Positions 50,028 through 59,232 of a DNA stretch of 64,000 nucleotides are shown one piece after another (positions within the stretch are counted from its first letter, which is position 1; every line of letters begins with the position of its first letter). A program made the position numbers and the translations under genes. The DNA lies in contig JAZJZF010000024.1 in NCBI GenBank assembly GCA_040389965.1, forward strand, positions 1 to 64,000. The letters are read 5' to 3'. The notes under the pieces were generated by a model. It saw only the letters and a list, made by a program, of their open reading frames with translations. It was not told the origin of the DNA and made no database searches. This stretch comes from UBA4416 sp040389965. Its GTDB lineage: Bacteria > Bacteroidota > Bacteroidia > B-17B0 > Aurantibacillaceae.

Positions 50028-52169
50028 TTATAAATTCTCAATAAAATAATCGGTTATTTTTTCCATTAAATGGCTTCTGTCTTTTCCTAATACATTATGC
50101 TCATGTCCCGGGTAAACATAGTAGTCGAGCTGAACGCCTTTGTCTACCGCTTTCTTCTGATACATAATGCTATGTTGCCAAACTACTACAGGATCCTGTG
50201 CTCCGTGGATCATTAATAATTTTCCTTTTAATTTATCTGTGTAATTCAATAAATTATTTTTTTCATAGCCTTCTTTATTATCCTGTGGAGAATCCATATA
50301 ACGCTCTGTGTACATGATCTCATAATACGTCCAATCGATAACCGGCCCACCGGCAGCACCCACTTTAAATGTTCCCGGCGAACGGGTCATTAACGTTGTG
50401 GTCATAAAACCTCCAAAGCTCCAACCGTGAACCCCTATTCTGGCAGCATCTACATAAGGTAATGATTTTAAGTAATCAACGCCTTTTAACTGATCTTCCA
50501 TTTCTTTGGTTCCTAACTGTCTGTGTGTTGCCTGTTCAAATGCTTTTCCTCTGTAGGAAGTTCCTCTGCCATCAACTGTAAATACCACAAAGCCTTTCTC
50601 TGCCATGTATTGGTACCAAAGCTCTCCACCGGCCATCCAGGTATTGGTAACCATTTGCGAATGCGGCCCGTTATATAAATAAACTAATACCGGGTATTTT
50701 TTAGTAGAGTCGAAATTTACCGGTTTAAATAAACGGCAATACAGATCTGTTCCTTCGGCATTTTTAATGGTAAATAAACTCCATGTACCCAATTTGTAAT
50801 CTTTAACGGGGTTCTCTGCTTTAAAAATATTGATTGCTTTTTTAGTGTCTGAATTAATGATATTATACTCTCTCGGAATGGTTGAACTCGTAAAATTATC
50901 AACGATGTATTTCCCTTTAGCATCTAGTGTACACGTATGGAAACCGTTTCCGTAAGTCAAGCGTTTTACTTCGCCGCTTTTTAAATTCACACTGTAAAAA
51001 TCCTGGTTAACCGGGCTTTGTTCATTAGCATGAAAAAACAAACGCTCTCCTTTTTCATCAAACCCGTTCTCCGCTTTTACTTCCCAGTTGCCTTTGGTTA
51101 ATTGCTTGATCAACGTTCCATTTACATTATATAAATAAAAGTGTGTATACCCGTCTTTACGGCTTTGCCAGATAAATTGTGTGGGATTATTTTTTACAAA
51201 TAACATAGGATGTAAAGGCTCTGTATATTTATCGTCGTTTTCTTCGAACAGTGTTTTTACAAAGTTGCCAGTTAAAGCATCATATTCATTCAGTTTCATA
51301 TGATTTTGGTCGCGGCTTAATACAGCAATATACACGAATTTTTCATCAGGGCTCCAGGCGATGTTAGTCAGATATTGTTCTTTTGGTCCTTCTGTTTTAA
51401 TGTAATGTGTTTTGTTATTTTTTACATCATATATTCCAAGTGTTACATAATGGCTTTTGTTACCTGCCATCGGATATTTAATGTTTACGTTTTTAGCCGG
51501 GCGAACGGTCCAGTCAATAATAGGATAATCGGTTACATCGCTTTGATCCATGCGGTAAAAAGCAAGATAATTTCCTTTCGGACTCCAGAAAGTTCCTTTG
51601 CTGATACCAAATTCGTTTTGATGCACATTTTTTCCGGTGTACACAATTTCGTAAGAACCATCCGTAGTTACCTGCGTCTCTTTACCGTCTTTCGACACAT
51701 ACAGATTATAGTTTTTACAATACGTGGTAATCCCTGTTACAGGCTCTTTTTCATACGCATCCAGACCTGTTTCGTCTTCCTTACGGTCGGTTTCTGCAAT
51801 ACTTTTTTTATCGAGTGAATAGATTAATTCTCCTTTTTTATGAGAGAAGTAAAACTGATTAGCATTTTTCCAGGTAATCGTAGCAATAGTAAACAAAGTG
51901 TCTTTTTGCGAAGATTTCAAATTTGCATTCAGGTCTTTTAAAGACACGATATCGGTTGTTTTACCCGAAATATTATCGCCCAGCTTTACAACATTATTAT
52001 CAATATAAGAAAACTTATCTGTTCCTGTTACAAAACTAATGCCCTGCAAGCGTTTAGGGGCAAGTGTTGTACGACCTTTAGATACTGCTTCCTGAATGGT
52101 AAGGAGTTTGTTTTGAGCAATTGCCGTGCTAAATAAAAAAGCACTTGAAATTATACTTATAGTTTTCAT
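50028..52169 (-). CDS. S9B family dipeptidyl peptidase IV-like serine peptidase
   Basis: 713-residue exported peptidase that releases N-terminal dipeptides (X-Pro/X-Ala). Signal peptide (MKTISIISSAFLFSTAIAQN). The N-terminal two thirds form a beta-propeller (GTFWSPKGNYLAFYRMDQSD, VEEFxx-like region), followed by an alpha/beta-hydrolase domain from about 470. Catalytic Ser in VHGWSFGGFMTT (GWSFGG), Asp in MIHGAQDPVVVW and His in YPGHEHNVLGKDR. YLYNGPHSQMVTN and GRGTSYRGKAFEQ are typical S9B landmarks. It lies downstream of the M1 peptidase on the same strand, separated by a REP-like hairpin. Confidence 0.94.
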   Translation of the reverse strand: MKTISIISSAFLFSTAIAQNKLLTIQEAVSKGRTTLAPKRLQGISFVTGTDKFSYIDNNVVKLGDNISGKTTDIVSLKDLNANLKSSQKDTLFTIATITWKNANQFYFSHKKGELIYSLDKKSIAETDRKEDETGLDAYEKEPVTGITTYCKNYNLYVSKDGKETQVTTDGSYEIVYTGKNVHQNEFGISKGTFWSPKGNYLAFYRMDQSDVTDYPIIDWTVRPAKNVNIKYPMAGNKSHYVTLGIYDVKNNKTHYIKTEGPKEQYLTNIAWSPDEKFVYIAVLSRDQNHMKLNEYDALTGNFVKTLFEENDDKYTEPLHPMLFVKNNPTQFIWQSRKDGYTHFYLYNVNGTLIKQLTKGNWEVKAENGFDEKGERLFFHANEQSPVNQDFYSVNLKSGEVKRLTYGNGFHTCTLDAKGKYIVDNFTSSTIPREYNIINSDTKKAINIFKAENPVKDYKLGTWSLFTIKNAEGTDLYCRLFKPVNFDSTKKYPVLVYLYNGPHSQMVTNTWMAGGELWYQYMAEKGFVVFTVDGRGTSYRGKAFEQATHRQLGTKEMEDQLKGVDYLKSLPYVDAARIGVHGWSFGGFMTTTLMTRSPGTFKVGAAGGPVIDWTYYEIMYTERYMDSPQDNKEGYEKNNLLNYTDKLKGKLLMIHGAQDPVVVWQHSIMYQKKAVDKGVQLDYYVYPGHEHNVLGKDRSHLMEKITDYFIENL

Positions 52170-52195
52170 TTTTATATGTTATCGTTTTTAAGTAT

Positions 52196-52224
52196 CGTCA
52201 TGCTGAACTTGATTCAGCATGACG
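52196..52224. repeat. REP-like palindrome between the two peptidase genes
   Basis: A 12-bp perfect stem CGTCATGCTGAA / TTCAGCATGACG around loop CTTGA; same element type as at 36554 and 41772. Confidence 0.8.
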
Positions 52225-52263
52225 GAACATTTTTGTAAGCCCTCTCAGGCCTCTTGTCTTTTT

Positions 52264-54894
52264 CTATTTCTTAATAGAGTTATATAGTTCTGAAATTTGT
52301 TTCTTGGTATCTGATACCGTTTTTAGTTCTGCTGTTAATGCTGTTACATCCTGATTTTCTTTTTTAGCTTTCTCTATTTTGGCATTCAGCTTATCTTCTT
52401 TGTCCTGCCATACATTCAACAGGTTATCTTTCATGACTTTTTGAGCTGCATATTTCACATACTTATTATCCGACTTGCCCATTTTTGCTATTTCCTTCGC
52501 ACCATCCAAAGCTGTTTCAGGTTTCGTCACACGTTTCAAAAACTTACCATACATATTACCGTAAGCCATTAATTCGAAGCCGCTAAATTCTTTTTTTACT
52601 TTTTTGAAATAGTCGTGGTTCTCATCTGTTCCATTTTTAGAATACAGATCCATAATGGAATAAATAATTTCTTTTGCCGGTTCATTTTCCAAAGCTTTTG
52701 CTTTCTTCATAGCCAGTTCCGGATTTGTTTTAGCAATAGCATCAAAGCCTTCGGAAGCAATGGCATACGATTGTTCATTCAATGCTTTATCGTACAGGGC
52801 ATTTAAATCCTCGCCTTTATAATTGGCTGCAAGCGCTTTTATTGCTGCTGCTCTTACTTTTGTATTCGCATCTGTGTTAGCAATATCTAAAAACAACGGT
52901 TTCAAATCTGCTTCTTTATCTTTTGCTACATCGCTTAACATGGCTATTGCTTTAGCCCTGAATTTACGCCATGGATCATTCTTTGCAATGGTTTTTACCA
53001 GTGCATAAATGTTGGCATCCGCCATATTATCTTTAAAATATTCTAAGGCATCGTTTCTGTCTCCCCACAATGGCGCATTTTTATACTGAAAAATATATTC
53101 GTCTTTTGTTTTGGTATAAGTCATTTTAGCCAGTAACTGTTTATCTGCATCAAAATTCACCAACTCAGGGTTTGAAGCGGCATCCAATGTAAAGGTGTTT
53201 TTTACATCGTCAATCCAAACACGTGTTCTTGCTTTTTTACCTCCTGCGTATACATCAATATATACAGGCAGCTTGTACAAAGGTGTTTCTTTAAAATCCT
53301 GTTGTTGCGTTACTACAATTTTTACTTTTTTAGCTGCTGCATCGTAAGACTTGGTAATATCCAGTACCGGGTGGCCTTTGGCAAAATACCATTCGTTAAA
53401 GAACCAGTTCAGGTCTTCGCCTGTTAATTTCAATGAAGCAAAAAAGGCATCATCTCCAACATATTTGCGTAACATGTGTATGATCTGTCCGCCTTTGTTA
53501 TAGCTAAACGCATCAAACATATCTTCACGTTCGTCATAATCAAACCTTACCAGGTCAACCTGTTTTTGAGAAGATTGTGCAAAGTATCCAAAGCGGGACT
53601 GCGCACTATGATCGTCAGCTGCATCTTTTCCGTTTTCGTATTCTTCCCACAGGTATTCCCCGTAAGTGGCAAATGATTCGTTTAGTGTAAGGTTACTCCA
53701 GCTTTCGCAGCTTGCAAGGTCGCCAAACCATTGATGAAATAACTCGTGTGCTATCGTACTTTCGCCCTTAGCTCCATCAATAATTTCGCGGGTAGTCTGG
53801 TAACAAATAAAATCGCCATGCAGGGTAGCAGTTGTGTTTTCCATCGCTCCACTTACGTAATCACGCACCACAATTTGTGAGTATTTAGGCCAGGCATAAG
53901 GCACTCCCAGTTTTTGAGAATAAAACTCAATCATTTTTTTGGTCTTACCGAAAATAGCTTTTGCATGTGGTTCGTATTCTTTTTCCACATAGTAGCTTAC
54001 TTCTTTTCCATTCCATGGCTCATCGGTTACTTTTTTAAATTCCCCAACCGCCATCATTACCAAATAGGGTGCATGTGGAAGATCCATTTTCCAATGATCC
54101 GTTCTTGTACCGTCAGCATTTTTTTTAGAGTCAGTAAGTAAACCGTTAGATAATGTAATGTATTTATCATCTACTGTCATGTAGATCTCATCTGTCATCT
54201 TCTCAGTAGGATTATCATTGGTAGGGAACCACACCGAATTGGATTGGGTTTCTCCCTGTGTCCAGATTTGTGGCATTTTATCCGGATCAGCCCCGGTAGG
54301 ATTAATAAAATACAAACCTTTATCTTCGCTAATGGCTGCGCTTCCTCCCGCTTTTTTTAATTCTTCGGGTTTAGCAATGTATTCTATTTCAATGGTATAT
54401 TTCTGATCACTGTTCATGGTTTGTCCAAGATCAATGCGTATAGAATCATTACTATACACATATTTCAGATTCAGTGGTATTTTGGTATAGGAGTCTGCCT
54501 CGCTTACTTTCTGACCAGGCTTTACAATGATAGGTTTATAGATCATTGCTGTTCCCTTAACGCTTTTAATTTCCATACCCCGTGCATTGAGGTACAACAT
54601 ATTGGTTGGATAGAAATACGGTTTTATTAAAAGTTCTGCTTTTCCCGCCATTTGTGACTTTTGCCAGTCAAAACTTACCCAGAGTTTAGTATGAATAATA
54701 TCGTTCAATTTGGTTTCAGAAGCACGGTAAACCTGTTTTTTGGGCGGTTCTTCTGCTAAAACTTTTATAGTGTCAAGTGTTATCGACGGCTCATGCATCG
54801 TTACCGGTTCTGTCTGTTTACTTTTTTTAGTAGTAGAACAGGCCACTGCCAGTGCAACAACAGCCGAGGAAAAAATTAGGTGTTTAACTTTCAT
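52264..54894 (-). CDS. M1 family metallo-aminopeptidase, lipoprotein
   Basis: 876 residues. Signal peptide with lipobox ALAVAC (Cys19), so it is membrane-anchored. The M1 layout is clear: N-terminal beta domain, exopeptidase motif SGAMENTTATLHG (GAMEN 349-353), zinc site HELFH (383-387) with the third ligand Glu406 in LTLNESFATYGEYLW, then YNKGGQIIHMLR. From about 620 the C-terminus is a HEAT-like helical domain with Lys-rich repeats (KVRAAAIKALAANYKGEDLN, YVKYAAQKVMKDNL), ending in a coiled coil. It removes N-terminal residues from peptides outside the cytoplasm, complementary to the DPP IV-like enzyme next door. Confidence 0.94.
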   Translation of the reverse strand: MKVKHLIFSSAVVALAVACSTTKKSKQTEPVTMHEPSITLDTIKVLAEEPPKKQVYRASETKLNDIIHTKLWVSFDWQKSQMAGKAELLIKPYFYPTNMLYLNARGMEIKSVKGTAMIYKPIIVKPGQKVSEADSYTKIPLNLKYVYSNDSIRIDLGQTMNSDQKYTIEIEYIAKPEELKKAGGSAAISEDKGLYFINPTGADPDKMPQIWTQGETQSNSVWFPTNDNPTEKMTDEIYMTVDDKYITLSNGLLTDSKKNADGTRTDHWKMDLPHAPYLVMMAVGEFKKVTDEPWNGKEVSYYVEKEYEPHAKAIFGKTKKMIEFYSQKLGVPYAWPKYSQIVVRDYVSGAMENTTATLHGDFICYQTTREIIDGAKGESTIAHELFHQWFGDLASCESWSNLTLNESFATYGEYLWEEYENGKDAADDHSAQSRFGYFAQSSQKQVDLVRFDYDEREDMFDAFSYNKGGQIIHMLRKYVGDDAFFASLKLTGEDLNWFFNEWYFAKGHPVLDITKSYDAAAKKVKIVVTQQQDFKETPLYKLPVYIDVYAGGKKARTRVWIDDVKNTFTLDAASNPELVNFDADKQLLAKMTYTKTKDEYIFQYKNAPLWGDRNDALEYFKDNMADANIYALVKTIAKNDPWRKFRAKAIAMLSDVAKDKEADLKPLFLDIANTDANTKVRAAAIKALAANYKGEDLNALYDKALNEQSYAIASEGFDAIAKTNPELAMKKAKALENEPAKEIIYSIMDLYSKNGTDENHDYFKKVKKEFSGFELMAYGNMYGKFLKRVTKPETALDGAKEIAKMGKSDNKYVKYAAQKVMKDNLLNVWQDKEDKLNAKIEKAKKENQDVTALTAELKTVSDTKKQISELYNSIKK

Positions 54895-54941
54895 TTATGT
54901 GTAGTTTGAATAGTAAAAATGCGATTAATTTGATGATTTAC

Positions 54942-54973
54942 AAAAGAAAAAGCCGCTTTTACATAAGCGGCTT
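54942..54973 (-). terminator. Rho-independent terminator of the VOC/GNAT transcript
   Basis: Stem AAGCCGCTT / AAGCGGCTT (54950-54958, 54965-54973) with a six-base loop, followed on the minus strand by TTTTTCTTTT. A second stem, AGTTGCC / GGCAACT at 55012-55032, lies between it and the gene. Confidence 0.8.
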
Positions 54974-55047
54974 CTTATAAGGATTTATGGGCTAAAGAGC
55001 CTGTTCCGGAGAGTTGCCATGACCGGGCAACTTTACAAAAAGATGTT

Positions 55048-56109
55048 TTAATCTTTTACCCTGCTAAATCTCAGTGCTTTTAATATAAAATTAGGCAAGG
55101 CTTTTTTAGGATCGCGTTTTCTCAAATCGAGGTACCAGCCTATTTTTTTAACAACCGGTAATTTTTTAGTCTCCACAAATTCTATCAGTGTTCCATCTGC
55201 ATCCTCAATATACGTAAAATGTCCTGCCGCTTCGCCCATTTCAAAACCGGCTCCCCCATCTACGGTAAATGGTTGCCCGACCTTATTACAAGCCTCTTCC
55301 AGGGCTTTCATGTTTTTAATATCAAAACATAAATGAATAAAACCACAATCGCCCCACAAACGGTTTTCAAATATTTTTTTTGGTGTATACTCCAAAGCCT
55401 GAATCAATTCTATTTCATTATCTCCTAACAAAGGGCCAAAGCTTCCTTCACGTGGTTTCGAGTTTCTTAAAAGCACTCTTCTGAATTTTTTCTGAGAGCC
55501 TTCCACACCTTTCCAATCTTCAAATACAGTTGTTGTGTCGCTGATTACTTTATCGAAACCTAGTACCGTTTTATACAAGCCAATAGATTTATCAATGTCT
55601 TTAACCCCAATAACGGCGCCTAATATACCACCTGTCGTAAAATCTTTTTTCTGGTACCAGGATGTTTTTTCTTCAATCACTTCGTATACATTTTTCCAAA
55701 GATCATGGATGTAAAAATGTTTTCTGCCATCGGGCGATGTTGTAATGTCCGTTAGCATCTCTGCTCCGAATTTTTTTAAATGCTCGTATGAACCTTTAAT
55801 ATCATAGGATTTTATTTTACCTGCAAAAATGCCTATATCTCCCAGTTGTATAGTAAAATCAGCCTTTTGAGCCTGGCGACTGGTATATTGCCAGATCTCG
55901 AAACCGCCGCCGCCGTTCATACTGATTGCTAAAATGGCATGTCGCGCATGTGGTAAATTAGCCGTATAAGGCAGCATCAGTTCGGCCATAGCCGCTTCTT
56001 CAAAAATTTTTATATCTGTGCCAAAAGCCCTGCGGTACCATTTAAAGGTTTCTTTCACATCGGTGTTTCCAACACCTAATTGCTGTATTCCTGAAATTAT
56101 ATAGTCCAT
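55048..56109 (-). CDS. Two-domain VOC-superfamily protein
   Basis: 353 residues with two vicinal-oxygen-chelate (glyoxalase/dioxygenase) domains: residues ~5-140 (QQLGVGNTDVKETFKWYRRA, SYEHLKKFGAEMLTD, FYIHDLWKNVYEVIE) and ~160-320 (GGILGAVIGVKDIDKSIGLY, GFIHLCFDIKNMKALEEACN, FTYIEDADGTLIEFVETKK). In the second, His in FIHLCFD and Glu in LIEFVE are typical metal ligands. The architecture is like ring-cleaving dioxygenases and 4-hydroxyphenylpyruvate dioxygenase, but the substrate cannot be named. It lies 39 bases after the GNAT gene on the same strand. Confidence 0.8.
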   Translation of the reverse strand: MDYIISGIQQLGVGNTDVKETFKWYRRAFGTDIKIFEEAAMAELMLPYTANLPHARHAILAISMNGGGGFEIWQYTSRQAQKADFTIQLGDIGIFAGKIKSYDIKGSYEHLKKFGAEMLTDITTSPDGRKHFYIHDLWKNVYEVIEEKTSWYQKKDFTTGGILGAVIGVKDIDKSIGLYKTVLGFDKVISDTTTVFEDWKGVEGSQKKFRRVLLRNSKPREGSFGPLLGDNEIELIQALEYTPKKIFENRLWGDCGFIHLCFDIKNMKALEEACNKVGQPFTVDGGAGFEMGEAAGHFTYIEDADGTLIEFVETKKLPVVKKIGWYLDLRKRDPKKALPNFILKALRFSRVKD

Positions 56110-56148
56110 GTTTTAAATTGAAAATGTAAAAATAAAAATAAAAAAATG

Positions 56149-56568
56149 TCAGGCACTATTTTTTTGATATTTCATAACGACATAAGGCTCAGGCACGCTT
56201 AATGCCGAAATGCAATATTCCAGTTTATCCTGTATTTCCGGTGGGTACACCTTTACAACGCTAAACCCCAATGGTTCAAAGAAATCGGGAATGATACATA
56301 CCAGATATAAAGGGCCTGTAACTTTATCGGTAAGTTCTTTTACCAATTGACTGCCAATTCCTTTATGTCTTCTGGGTTCAACTACACCTAAAGAACATAG
56401 CTCGCTACAGGTATCATGTTTTCTGATCCTTCCAAAGCCGTTCATTTCATTATCATCCGCAGCAATGAGAAATTGTCCCGCTTCGAGGCTCCGGTTATCC
56501 AACTCAAACTGTTCTATTAAACGACAGATTTCTTTAAAATCACGTTCAGATGGTGTTATAATCTGCAT
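56149..56568 (-). CDS. GNAT family acetyltransferase
   Basis: 139 residues. The acetyl-CoA motif A is LCSLGVVEPRRHKGIGSQLVKEL (R/Q-x-x-G-x-G/A as RRHKGIGSQL), preceded by a beta strand LIAADDNEMNGFGRIRKHD and followed by PLYLVCIIPDFFEPLGFSVV, with the 'F..lGF' signature near the C-terminus. The compact size fits amino-acid N-acetyltransferases of the ArgA-like/YjcF type. The substrate is unknown. It is the first gene of a short minus-strand unit with the VOC protein. Confidence 0.85.
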   Translation of the reverse strand: MQIITPSERDFKEICRLIEQFELDNRSLEAGQFLIAADDNEMNGFGRIRKHDTCSELCSLGVVEPRRHKGIGSQLVKELTDKVTGPLYLVCIIPDFFEPLGFSVVKVYPPEIQDKLEYCISALSVPEPYVVMKYQKNSA

Positions 56569-56732
56569 TTAGAAGAATGTGTTGTATAAATACTGAGTGA
56601 AAAAATTAAGGACAATGATACTAAATATTAAACAAACTCTTTCTCTAAATGAACCGGTTTCCCGATTCCCACGGGTATCAGGCTTTTTATTATTATTTTT
56701 AGCTTAAAACGTCTCTAAGCGCAATAAAACCT

Positions 56733-56740
56733 TATTTTTG
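56733..56740 (+). promoter_or_regulatory. -7 promoter element of the halogenase-like gene
   Basis: TATTTTTG, an exact TAnnTTTG match, 24 bases before the ATG at 56765. The TTG inside it is not a start codon. Confidence 0.5.
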
Positions 56741-56764
56741 TTTTATACCCTAAATCACATAAAG

Positions 56765-58456
56765 ATGCTTAAAGAATATGATGTTGTAATTGCAGGAGGT
56801 GGTTTAGCGGGACTCACTTTATCTATACAATTAAAAAATGCAAACCCCGGTATCTCGATTCTTATTTTAGAAAGCAGGGATAAGGCTGCGGCTACGGCAG
56901 CTCATAAGGTTGGTGAATCAACCGTTGAGCTTGCTACACATTATTTCAGGGAAGTATTAAATTTAAAAGACTACCTCGAAGAATTCGAATTACCAAAACA
57001 TGGTCTTCGTTTTTTCTTTACCGATCATATAAAAGCAGAGCTTTCAAATCGTGTTGAATTAGGACCACGCCTAAAACTTCCCGTACCAAGCCATCAGCTC
57101 GATAGAGGCACTTTCGAAAATTATCTGGAAAAACTTACCAAATCTTTAGGCACTGATTTTTTACTGGCAGCACGTGCAAAAGACGTGGTGTTTGGTACCA
57201 AAGGCAATTTGCATGAAGTAATTTATGCACACGAGCGCGAAGATAAAAAAATACACACCAAATGGTTGGTAGATGCCACCAGCAGAATTAGTTTATTAAA
57301 AAGAAAATTAGGCTTTCAGAAAGACGCGCCTCATAATGTAAACGCCGCCTGGTTCAGAGTTAAAGGTGTTGTGGATATTGATGACTGGAGCGAAAACCAG
57401 GAATGGAAAACATTTCTTGCCCCGAAGCTCCGGTACCTCAGCACCGTCCACTTTATGGATAAAGGCTATTGGCTTTGGGTTATTCCCTTAGGCTCTAAAA
57501 ATACCAGTATTGGCATTGTGGCCGATGAAGACATACATCCTTTTGAGACTATAAATACTTACGAAAAAGCAGTTTCCTGGATTCAAAAACACGAACCGCA
57601 GGCTGCTAAATACGTTTGTCCGCCAAAAGAAGAGCTGATGGATTTCAGAATTCTGAAACATTTTGCGCACGATAGCGGCCGAATGTACTCCTCCGAAAGA
57701 TGGGCTGTAACAGGCGAAGCCGGAGCATTCCTCGATCCTTTTTATTCGCCGGGCAGTGATTTCATTTCCTTAAATAACACCTGGTTAAGCGACCTGATTT
57801 TACGTGAACATAAGGGCGAAGATATTACCGTAAGGGCACAGATCTATGAGCAAACGCACCTGGCATGGTTTCAGAGCTGGCTGCCTATTTATCAGGATAA
57901 ATACAAACTCATGGGAAACACACAGATCATGGTGTTCAAGATCTTCTGGGATTGGGCAATATATTGGTCTATCCCCTGTCTTCTTTTTACAAACAAAGGT
58001 TTTACGGATCTTAAAATTTTAAAAGAATTATTTGTTTCAGAAAAAAGCCTGGGAAGAAAGTTTGGTGTATTGAATAAAAACGTGCAGGATTTGTTCCTAG
58101 ACTGGCAGCCATACGAAAACAGGAAGTTCACAAACCGTTATATTGATCCTCTGGACCTTAGCTATTTAAAAACCTTTCAGCAGGGTATTGACCATATGCA
58201 TGAAAGTCCTGATAAAATTATTGCCAAAGTTGCCGAAAATATGGCTTTGCTCGAACAGGTTGCCGCTTCTATGTTTCAGCTTATTAGTAACCAGGTTCAC
58301 AATACTCCTTTAACGATAAAGGTTGACCCTTATAAAGTAAATTTAAAATTTCCCTATTCGGAAGAAGAACATACAAATGGATTTGTACCCAACCCACATA
58401 TCATAGAAGATGTTGATAAGATGTGGTTTTACACAAAAGAAGAAGCAACCGCTTAA
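56765..58456 (+). CDS. Flavin-dependent halogenase-like FAD oxidoreductase
   Basis: 563 residues from the ATG at 56765 (MLKEYDVVIAGGG); a longer reading from TTG 56738 would overlap the promoter. It begins with a GxGxxG FAD-binding fold (AGGGLAGLTLSIQL, 10-23), then HKVGESTVELATHYF, matching the GE(A/S)T block of tryptophan-halogenase relatives, and YWLWVIPLGSKNTSIGIVAD, containing the halogenase WxWxIP motif. GEAGAFLDPFYSPGSDFIS is the second FAD motif. These features argue for the FAD halogenase/monooxygenase superfamily (PF04820). No flavin reductase or biosynthetic genes lie beside it, so the substrate is open. It converges with a T9SS cargo gene (4-base overlap). Confidence 0.82.
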   Translation: MLKEYDVVIAGGGLAGLTLSIQLKNANPGISILILESRDKAAATAAHKVGESTVELATHYFREVLNLKDYLEEFELPKHGLRFFFTDHIKAELSNRVELGPRLKLPVPSHQLDRGTFENYLEKLTKSLGTDFLLAARAKDVVFGTKGNLHEVIYAHEREDKKIHTKWLVDATSRISLLKRKLGFQKDAPHNVNAAWFRVKGVVDIDDWSENQEWKTFLAPKLRYLSTVHFMDKGYWLWVIPLGSKNTSIGIVADEDIHPFETINTYEKAVSWIQKHEPQAAKYVCPPKEELMDFRILKHFAHDSGRMYSSERWAVTGEAGAFLDPFYSPGSDFISLNNTWLSDLILREHKGEDITVRAQIYEQTHLAWFQSWLPIYQDKYKLMGNTQIMVFKIFWDWAIYWSIPCLLFTNKGFTDLKILKELFVSEKSLGRKFGVLNKNVQDLFLDWQPYENRKFTNRYIDPLDLSYLKTFQQGIDHMHESPDKIIAKVAENMALLEQVAASMFQLISNQVHNTPLTIKVDPYKVNLKFPYSEEEHTNGFVPNPHIIEDVDKMWFYTKEEATA

Positions 58457-59148
58457 TACTGTTCCGTTTTCGTAAAGCGCGAACTGTAATTTATACCATT
58501 TGCAGCAGAAACAACGACCGTGTAAATACCTGCCGGCAGCTTACTGATATCAATCTGTTCAGTAAAAGTAGCTTGTAGGACGGTTTTCATATTCATATCA
58601 TAAACCGTTATGCTTTTATACATGGCATCCGTTTCAGGTTTAATAAACAGCATCTGGCTTACAGGATTTGGATAAATTGACAACTTATTTTTATCCAGTT
58701 CTTTTATGCCGGTAGCATAATTAACGTATACAGGCACAGTGAACAAGGAGTCGAGAGTTACCGCCGAGGGAGAAAACGGCCAAACCACTACGGTATTTCC
58801 ATTGCCGTTTTGTTTGTAATTGAGAGGCTTGATCGAATCTGTAAAAGTAATAGGTATAGTGTCATTAGGATTTATAGAAATGATATTTGTTGTATAAACC
58901 GCAGACGCCGACGTTTGTAGGGTCCCCGATCTTACTGCCCTCATAACTACCAAATTGCCATTAAAAACCGCGTTTCCTTTATTTTGCACATAACATTTAA
59001 CCGTTATCGCGGTGTTATAGGAAACCCCCACCGTTTGCACGGTTGCAGCAGCCGGCGAAATGCTATATGTTGTGTGCATTCCGAGCTTAGCTTGCGAAAA
59101 GCCCGAAACAGAAATAAGAACCGATAGAATATATATTAACGTTTTCAT
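58453..59148 (-). CDS. Exported protein with T9SS type A sorting domain
   Basis: 231 residues with signal peptide (MKTLIYILSVLISVSGFSQA). The middle (about 30-150) is a beta-rich domain with many Thr/Val/Asn, like an immunoglobulin or CARDB domain (SYNTAITVKCYVQNKGNAVF, INPNDTIPITFTDSIKPL). The C-terminal ~75 residues are a T9SS sorting domain: KLSIYPNPVSQMLFIKP, ITVYDMNMKTVL and KLPAGIYTVVV. It is therefore expected to be exported through type IX secretion and attached or released at the cell surface. Ligand unknown. Confidence 0.85.
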   Translation of the reverse strand: MKTLIYILSVLISVSGFSQAKLGMHTTYSISPAAATVQTVGVSYNTAITVKCYVQNKGNAVFNGNLVVMRAVRSGTLQTSASAVYTTNIISINPNDTIPITFTDSIKPLNYKQNGNGNTVVVWPFSPSAVTLDSLFTVPVYVNYATGIKELDKNKLSIYPNPVSQMLFIKPETDAMYKSITVYDMNMKTVLQATFTEQIDISKLPAGIYTVVVSAANGINYSSRFTKTEQY

Positions 59149-59232
59149 TTTATAATGCTAAATAATACCCCAATTTAGTTATTTTTTAAATACATTTTTA
59201 TTAAATTTAATATTTAATTACATATTCAAATT

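Noticed and set aside
56738..56764. TTG start for the halogenase-like protein
   Set aside because: This TTG is the end of an exact TAnnTTTG promoter element; the ATG at 56765 starts right before the FAD-binding strand.
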